A DNA stretch of 9,940 nucleotides. Origin: Chloroflexota bacterium. GTDB taxonomy: Bacteria; Chloroflexota; Dehalococcoidia; JAUQQI01. The stretch is taken from positions 1 through 9,940 of the forward strand of contig JAUQQI010000293.1 of NCBI GenBank assembly GCA_030549955.1, in the 5' to 3' direction. Below the pieces are notes generated by a model. That model was given only the letters and a program-made list of their open reading frames with translations. It was not told the DNA's origin and searched no databases. Numbering within the stretch: the stretch's first letter is position 1; each line of letters begins with the position of its first letter. The position numbers and the translations under genes were made by a program. Positions 5,214 to 9,940 of this stretch are shown here, one piece after another.

Positions 5214-5801
5214 ATGGCCAAGAAGCGTCTCATTATCGTCGACGATGAGCCAATTATCCGGATGGACCTGCGGGAGATGCTGACCGGCCTGGGCTATGAG
5301 GTCGTGGCCGAGGCGGCTGACGGCGCAACGGCTATCACCCTGGCCAAACAGCTCAAGCCGGACCTGGTCATCATGGATATCAAGATGCCGGGCCTCGACG
5401 GCATTACGGCCGCCCGGATTATCGCCGAGGAGCGGATTGCCCCCGTCCTCCTCCTGACGGCCTACAGCCAGCCGGAGCTGGTCGAAGGGGCCAAGAGCGC
5501 CGGGGTCATCGCCTACCTGGTCAAGCCGTTCCGGGAGAGCGACCTCGGCCCGGCCATCGAGGTGGCCATCGAGCGCTACCGGGAGCTGCAGGCCCTCGAA
5601 AAAGAGGTCGCTGACCTCAAGGACGCCCTCGAAACCCGCAAGCTGGTGGACCAGGCCAAGGGCATCCTGATGGATACCCAGGGCCTCACTGAGGCCGAGG
5701 CCTTCCGGCGCATCCAGAAGCTCTCGATGAACACCCGCCGGCCGATGAAGGAGATCGCCCAGGCCATCATCCTGGCTCACCAGCTCGGTAAGGAGCTTTG
5801 A
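5214..5801 (+). CDS. Response regulator with ANTAR RNA-binding output domain
   Basis: A 195-residue AmiR/NasR-type regulator. The receiver domain (about 4-120) has the acidic pair D10-D11, the phospho-acceptor D55 in VIMDIKMPG, the switch residue T82 in LLTAYS and K104 in LVKPF, so it should be phosphorylatable. A helical coiled-coil linker (about 118-145) joins it to the ANTAR domain (about 141-190), which shows the family pattern of an RKLVDQAKGILM segment, GLTEAEAFRRIQ and a KEIAQAII tail. ANTAR proteins dimerise on phosphorylation and bind paired RNA hairpins to prevent transcription termination. No histidine kinase is in the window, so the partner is elsewhere. ATG 5214 is the only in-frame start, since a TGA lies at 5202-5204. 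Its Shine-Dalgarno is poor. It leads the unit and overlaps the glycosyltransferase gene by TTGA. Confidence 0.94.
   Translation: MAKKRLIIVDDEPIIRMDLREMLTGLGYEVVAEAADGATAITLAKQLKPDLVIMDIKMPGLDGITAARIIAEERIAPVLLLTAYSQPELVEGAKSAGVIAYLVKPFRESDLGPAIEVAIERYRELQALEKEVADLKDALETRKLVDQAKGILMDTQGLTEAEAFRRIQKLSMNTRRPMKEIAQAIILAHQLGKEL
5790..5795 (+). promoter_or_regulatory. Ribosome binding site for the TTG-start glycosyltransferase
   Basis: AAGGAG lies within the last codons of the ANTAR gene, 2 bases before TTG 5798. The spacing is short, but no better in-frame start follows until deep in the domain, and the TTGA overlap supports coupled translation. Confidence 0.55.
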
Positions 5802-6493
5802 GCGCCCCGAGCCGGCCCGACGGGGCCTTCCGGCTCTCGGTCCTTATACCCGTCTACAACGAGGTCACCAGCATCCGGGAGGTCCTCGAGCGGGTCAGCC
5901 GGGTACCGATTGAAAAGGAGATCATTGTTGTTGATGACTGCTCCACCGACGGCACCGACCGGGTCCTGGCCGGCCTCGACCTCCCCGACCTGAAAGTCAT
6001 TCGCCATGAGACGAATCAGGGCAAGGGGGCGGCCCTCCGGACCGCCCTCAAGGCCGCGACTGGGGATGCGGTTATCTTCCAGGACGCCGACCTGGAATAT
6101 TACCCCGAAGACTACCCATCCCTGCTCGAGCCGATTCTCAGCGGCCGGGCAAAGGTCGTTTACGGCTACCGGGACCTCTCCAGCCAGCGGCCCCTTATGC
6201 GGTGGGGGAACCGGCTCCTGACCTGGCTCACCAACTTCCTCTACGGGAGCCGGCTCCGGGATATGGAAACGTGTTATAAGCTCTTGAGCCGGGAGGTTTA
6301 CTCCCGGCTAACCATCGAATCGAACCGGTTCGAAATCGAGCCCGAGATCACGGCCAAGGTTTTGCGGTGGGGCTACGACATCTTCGAGGTGCCGATCCGT
6401 TACTCGCCGCGCGGCGAAAAGAAGCTCTCGCCTTGGCGGGACGGCCTGCCCGCCCTTCTGACCCTAATAAAGTACCGGTTCCGGCCCGTCTGA
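5798..6493 (+). CDS. Family 2 glycosyltransferase, polyprenyl/dolichyl-phosphate sugar synthase type
   Basis: This 231-residue enzyme belongs to the DPM1/CsbB-like branch of GT2, which loads a sugar from a nucleotide donor onto polyprenyl phosphate at the inner membrane face. Motifs in order are LSVLIPVYNE (13-22), IIVVDDCSTDGT (42-53), HETNQGKGAALRTAL (70-84), the metal-binding DAD in VIFQDADLEYYPED (92-105), VYGYRD (121-126), MRWGNRLLTWLTNFLYG (134-150), MRD-type DMETCYKL (155-162) and the C-terminal RGEKKLSPWRDG (205-216). It has no C-terminal membrane helices, unlike CsbB, so it is soluble or peripheral. The start is TTG 5798 with AAGGAG upstream, overlapping the ANTAR stop by 4 bases. 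The downstream YfhO-like membrane protein is its natural user. The sugar transferred cannot be told from sequence. Confidence 0.92.
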   Translation: MSAPSRPDGAFRLSVLIPVYNEVTSIREVLERVSRVPIEKEIIVVDDCSTDGTDRVLAGLDLPDLKVIRHETNQGKGAALRTALKAATGDAVIFQDADLEYYPEDYPSLLEPILSGRAKVVYGYRDLSSQRPLMRWGNRLLTWLTNFLYGSRLRDMETCYKLLSREVYSRLTIESNRFEIEPEITAKVLRWGYDIFEVPIRYSPRGEKKLSPWRDGLPALLTLIKYRFRPV

Positions 6494-9249
6494 CCCGGGC
6501 CGACCTGCTGGTCCCCCTGTTCCTCGGCCTAGCCGTGGTGGGAGCCCACTACCGGCTCCTTAATCCCGCCCTGGTCCCCTCCGGCTACGACCTCCTCACG
6601 TACTTCTATCCGTACCGGGTAGCCGTCGCCGACGCCCTGGCCCAGGGACGGCTGCCCCTGTGGAACCCGTACATCTTCGGCGGCGCGCCCCTGTTTGCGA
6701 ACATTCAGGCCGCGGTCCTTTACCCGCCGAATCTTGCCACCCTTTCTTTGCCCCCCTTTTCGGCCTTTATTGTCCTGGTCTTTTTCCACCTGTGGCTCGC
6801 CGGACTGGGCATGTACCTGTTCAGTCGGCTTGGCCTGGGCCTTGGCCTGCCGGCCGCCCTCCTCAGCGGGGTTACATACGGCCTGAGCGGATTTCTGGCC
6901 CAGCAGCTCGGCCACCCGAATCAGACCGCCGCCTCGGCCTGGCTCCCCTGGGTCCTGCTCGGAACTGTGGGGCTCATGCGGGGCCGTCCCCTCGGGCTGC
7001 CCCTCACCGCCCTTTTTCTGGGCCTCCAGATCCTCGCCGGGCACCCCCAGGAGACTTACCTGACGCTGGTGGCCGCCGGTCTCCTCGCCATCTACGAAGC
7101 CGGGCGGAACCGGTCCCGCCCGGCGATAATCGGCCTGGTCGGCCTTGGGGCTGCCGTCGGCCTCGGGTTCGGGCTGGCGTCTGTCCAGGTCGTGCCATCC
7201 TGGGAGCTGAGCCGGCTCTCGATCCGGGGCGGGGGTGGCCTTTCCTACCGGGAAGCGGTAAGCTTTTCTCTGCCGCCGTGGGAACTCCTCCGGGCCCTCC
7301 TGCCGACTTACGGCGACAATCCCTTTAACGAGTTCATCGCTTACGTCGGGTTCGTGCCCCTCGGACTCGCCCTGGCCGGGGCCCTCGGGGGTGGTGGCCG
7401 GCCCTACCGGGTTTTCGCCATCTTCCTCGGGGCCCTCTCGCTGGCCCTGGCGATGTCGGCTTACAACCCCCTGAGCCCGGTACTTTACGAGGTCGTGCCC
7501 GGCCTGCGGATGTTCCGGGTACCGGCCCGCTGGCTTCTCCTTTACACCTTCGCGGCCGCCATCCTGGCCGGCATCGGCCTCGAGGCCGGCCTCTTTGACC
7601 GTCGGCGAATTCAGCGGGTCCGGGGCGCGGCCGTCTGGCTCGCCGGTCTGGCCGTCCTCGGGCTAATTCTGCTGAGCTGGCAGCCGGTTTTGACCCTGCC
7701 TGAAGGGGCGGCCCGGACGGTCTGGATTCCGGCCCTGGCCCTGATGGCATTCCTGGCTGCCTTCTGGCCGGCCGGCCTGCCTGGGGCCCGATTCTTAGGG
7801 TGGGTCCTGGTGGTGGTGGCCGCTGTGGAGCTCGGGCTGGCAGTAAACGGCCTCGAGATTAGCCGGAGCTTTCCCGCCGCATTTCTCGACGAAGCCCGGC
7901 CGGCCTTAAGCCAGCTCCTTCTCGAGAAGGAGCCGAACGTCCTCTCGCTGGTTGACACCGGGTTTCAGCCCGGCGACACCGCCGGTATTATGGGGGCCTG
8001 GTCCCGGGGTTACACCGGAGCCCAGGTTAGCGAGGGTCTTATCTTCCTGAAATACCGGGAGGCCGTTGTCCCCAACCTGGGGATGGTTTACCGGATCCCG
8101 AGTATTGACGGCTACGACGGCGGGCTCTTGCCTTCGGCCGCCTACTGGGCGTTCAAGCAGGCCTGGCTCGAGTATGAGGCGGCCCGAACCGGCCAGCCCC
8201 AAATCGCCGAAGGCCTCCACGCCGACTCCCAGCTTCGCTTCGACCTCAATGTCGTCCCGGACACGGCCATCCTGTCGGGCCTTGGCGTCCGGTATCTGGC
8301 GATGGATAAGACTCGCGACCTCTGGGTCGACGGGGTTTATTTTGACCTGGGGACTGCCGCCGACCTCGGCTGGGGTGACCGGCGGGTATACAGTCTGCCG
8401 CCGCGCACCTGGGCAACGGCGGTCGGGATAATCAGCCGGCCGGCTCCCGAGGCCCACCCCGCTTCCGGGGAGGTCGTCGCGACTGTCACCGCCGTCGCCC
8501 CCGAAGGGCCATTCACGTTTGCCCTCCGGGCCGGGGTCGAGACCGGACCCGGCCCGTCCGGGGCCCGGGCAGTCAAAATCGCCGACGGGGAGGCCTATCT
8601 CAAAGTTTTCAAACTGCCCGGGCCCGTTCAGGTAAGCCAGCTCATGGTCGAAGGCGCCTCCTCGAACCGCCTTATCCTGCGGGCCGTGAGCCTGGTCGAT
8701 GAGCGGACCTACGCCGTCGAGCCCGTGCCCCTCGACCCGGCCCTCCGGATGGTCCACAGCGGGGACCTGAAGCTCTACCGGCTTTTAACCGACCGACCGA
8801 AGGTCTACCTGGCTCGTGACTGGCAGGCAACTGCCCTCCCGGACCAGGCCGTTCGGGCGATGGCCCGGGGACAGGTTGTGGTCGACCGTCAGCCGGGGTT
8901 TCCGGCCGGGCCGTCCTGGGTTTTTGCGGGCGAGTCAGTTCAGGTCGAGCGGCCACGCCCGGAAGAGGTCAGGGTCCGGGTGCGGACGGCTCGGCCGGCC
9001 CTGCTCGTGTTCGGCGAGGCCTATTTCCCGGGCTGGACGGCCAGCCTCGACGGCCGTCCGGTCGACCCCTTCCGTGTCAACTACCTGTTTCAGGGGGTTG
9101 AGGTCCCGGCCGGGGACCACGAGGTTGTTTTCAGATATCAGCCGGAGAGTCTGCAGCTTGGCCTGCTGGTAAGTGGGGTCTCCGTCGGCCTGTGGGCGCT
9201 CGCCCTGGGGCTGGGGGTTGCCCTGGGCCGCCGGGCCGGCGAGCCCTAA
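6433..9249 (+). CDS. YfhO-family polytopic membrane protein, probable lipid-linked-sugar glycosyltransferase
   Basis: A large membrane protein (938 residues from this start). Residues 24-40 form the first helix, then an extracytoplasmic loop with family motifs GYDLLTYFYPYR (51-62), GRLPLWNPYIFGGAP (72-86) and IQAAVLYPP (91-99), roughly ten or more helices up to about 474 with GHPQE (203-207) and FRVPARW (361-367), a large extracytoplasmic domain (about 475-905) and a last helix (about 908-930). GYDLL carries the Asp expected of a GT-C active-site loop. In B. subtilis YfhO works with CsbB to add GlcNAc to lipoteichoic acid, and the gene upstream here is CsbB-like. The start is uncertain: TTG 6433 follows GAAAAGAAG (6416-6424) but overlaps the previous gene by 61 bases. 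CTG 6490 would make a CTGA overlap but has no ribosome site. GTG 6535 cuts the first helix, and GTG 6367 gives a long overlap. Confidence 0.85.
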   Translation: MAGRPARPSDPNKVPVPARLTRADLLVPLFLGLAVVGAHYRLLNPALVPSGYDLLTYFYPYRVAVADALAQGRLPLWNPYIFGGAPLFANIQAAVLYPPNLATLSLPPFSAFIVLVFFHLWLAGLGMYLFSRLGLGLGLPAALLSGVTYGLSGFLAQQLGHPNQTAASAWLPWVLLGTVGLMRGRPLGLPLTALFLGLQILAGHPQETYLTLVAAGLLAIYEAGRNRSRPAIIGLVGLGAAVGLGFGLASVQVVPSWELSRLSIRGGGGLSYREAVSFSLPPWELLRALLPTYGDNPFNEFIAYVGFVPLGLALAGALGGGGRPYRVFAIFLGALSLALAMSAYNPLSPVLYEVVPGLRMFRVPARWLLLYTFAAAILAGIGLEAGLFDRRRIQRVRGAAVWLAGLAVLGLILLSWQPVLTLPEGAARTVWIPALALMAFLAAFWPAGLPGARFLGWVLVVVAAVELGLAVNGLEISRSFPAAFLDEARPALSQLLLEKEPNVLSLVDTGFQPGDTAGIMGAWSRGYTGAQVSEGLIFLKYREAVVPNLGMVYRIPSIDGYDGGLLPSAAYWAFKQAWLEYEAARTGQPQIAEGLHADSQLRFDLNVVPDTAILSGLGVRYLAMDKTRDLWVDGVYFDLGTAADLGWGDRRVYSLPPRTWATAVGIISRPAPEAHPASGEVVATVTAVAPEGPFTFALRAGVETGPGPSGARAVKIADGEAYLKVFKLPGPVQVSQLMVEGASSNRLILRAVSLVDERTYAVEPVPLDPALRMVHSGDLKLYRLLTDRPKVYLARDWQATALPDQAVRAMARGQVVVDRQPGFPAGPSWVFAGESVQVERPRPEEVRVRVRTARPALLVFGEAYFPGWTASLDGRPVDPFRVNYLFQGVEVPAGDHEVVFRYQPESLQLGLLVSGVSVGLWALALGLGVALGRRAGEP

Positions 9250-9940
9250 ACCTCAAACCGACCCGTTTTCAAAGCGGGCCAGTGGGCCGCCGGCCGGGGC
9301 AGGTCAGGAAGCCTGGCGCCGGCAAAGTAGGGAAAGTCAAACCGGACTTCCACGCCTGGTTTCAGGCCCGGCACGGGCATCAGGCGGGCCGTAAGCGGCT
9401 TTCGCAGGACGGCCGAGAGGGCGGCCACATCCAGCAGGATGGCCCGGAGTTCGGCCTCGGAGATATCTTCCGGTAGGGGCACCACATCCAGGCCGGTGCC
9501 GCAGATGGCCGAAAATGCAAGCACCGCGGCCAGGGGCAGTTTCCCCTCGCCGAACCGGCGGGCAAGCACATTATCCTCGAGAATGGGGAGCATCAAGCCC
9601 GAGAATCCGGCCTTGCGGAACCGCATTCGGCGCAGGCGGCCGGTAATGGTGGCCGAAAGAAAGAGGGTGCCTGGCCCCCCGGCTTCGCCGCCCCCGAGCC
9701 GCTCCAGGGCCTCGCCAATGCTGGCTGCCGTCTCGGGAAACGGGGCCGGGGTGAGGTCCGTCCCCAGGTAGCGCCAGCCGAACCGGGCGGCCAGGGATCG
9801 AACCAGCCGGCTGACCCGGCCGACCGCCGTTTTTACCACCCTCTCCCAGGCCGAGAGCTTATCCTGGAGGGGTCGGTCGCCTGTGAAGGCCTCAACGGCC
9901 AGGTCGGCGGCTTCCAGGGCAATTGAGACCGCCGGGGTCC
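9246..9940 (-). CDS. DUF711 / UPF0210 family protein (C-terminal part)
   Basis: The frame is open from the window edge to TAG at 9246-9248, so about 231 C-terminal residues of a protein normally over 400 long are seen; the start is outside. The GTG at 9837-9839 is internal, because reading continues in frame upstream without a stop. Recognisable family segments are TDLTPAPFPE, AGGPGTLFLSATITGRL, GFSGLMLPILEDNVLARR, FSAICGTGLDVVPLPED, ILLDVAALSAVLRKPLTAR and the ending PGLKPGVEVRFDFPYFA. These correspond to the conserved glycyl-radical-like C-terminal half of DUF711, a family of unknown reaction that is often accompanied by a small ACT-domain protein. None is visible here, though it could lie upstream outside the window. 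Its stop codon overlaps that of the YfhO-like gene. Confidence 0.87.
   Translation of the reverse strand, partial: TPAVSIALEAADLAVEAFTGDRPLQDKLSAWERVVKTAVGRVSRLVRSLAARFGWRYLGTDLTPAPFPETAASIGEALERLGGGEAGGPGTLFLSATITGRLRRMRFRKAGFSGLMLPILEDNVLARRFGEGKLPLAAVLAFSAICGTGLDVVPLPEDISEAELRAILLDVAALSAVLRKPLTARLMPVPGLKPGVEVRFDFPYFAGARLPDLPRPAAHWPALKTGRFEV

Noticed and set aside
6367..6432. Upstream GTG start for the YfhO-like protein
   Set aside because: It would overlap the conserved end of the glycosyltransferase by 127 bases. The open frame there is explained by the GC-rich coding bias of the other gene.
7906..8757. 283-codon open frame on the minus strand within the YfhO-like gene
   Set aside because: Antisense shadow with low-complexity Gly/Arg/Asp composition and no family motif.
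9837..9839. GTG as the start of the DUF711 gene
   Set aside because: The frame continues without a stop to the window edge, and the family is far longer than the 197 residues this start would give.
1..9940. Search for CRISPR arrays, insertion sequences, tRNA or rRNA genes and tandem repeats
   Set aside because: No regularly spaced repeats, transposase motifs, cloverleaf candidates or rRNA segments were seen by eye. The many CCGG/GGCCGG words reflect base composition.

Overview
The window is GC-rich chromosomal DNA from a bacterium, packed with genes and showing no phage, insertion sequence, CRISPR or RNA gene. A class 1B-type dihydroorotate dehydrogenase, a LytR-CpsA-Psr (LCP) cell-wall protein, an ANTAR response regulator, a YfhO-type membrane protein and a DUF711 protein together suggest a high-GC Bacillota lineage (clostridial or related thermophilic classes). 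Chloroflexota remains possible. This is inferred from gene content and not from any marker gene.

Layout. (a) 1-1838, plus strand: the 3' end of pyrD, a lipoprotein with a TolB-like beta-propeller, a 119-residue protein of unknown function and a 64-residue zinc-ribbon protein. Two of the three junctions are 4-base stop/start overlaps, so this looks like one transcription unit. (b) 1839-1903: a short convergent gap with nested hairpins. (c) 1904-5007, minus strand: psuG (pseudouridine-5'-phosphate glycosidase), an LCP-family protein and a family 2 glycosyltransferase, read in that order. (d) 5008-5213: a divergent promoter region with a -10-like box almost touching the psuG start, a good sigma70-type promoter for the rightward unit, and a 9-bp inverted repeat between them. 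(e) 5214-9249, plus strand: ANTAR response regulator, a soluble polyprenyl-phosphate-sugar-synthase-like glycosyltransferase, and a large YfhO-family membrane protein. (f) 9246-9940, minus strand: the C-terminal part of a DUF711 (UPF0210) protein whose stop codon overlaps the yfhO-like stop codon.

How the genes fit together. Units (c) and (e) both point to the cell envelope. LCP proteins attach glycopolymers to peptidoglycan. The GT2 plus YfhO pair resembles the Bacillus subtilis CsbB/YfhO arrangement, in which a lipid-linked sugar made in the cytoplasm is used by a membrane protein to decorate an envelope polymer outside. The unusual element is the ANTAR regulator at the head of the GT2-YfhO unit. 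It is a two-component output that acts by binding nascent RNA and preventing termination, and it suggests that envelope decoration here may be controlled by antitermination. I did not find a convincing wholly new system. The best leads are this ANTAR-led operon, the divergent promoter region, a PsuG that has lost a conserved active-site loop, and the unassigned 119-residue/zinc-ribbon pair.
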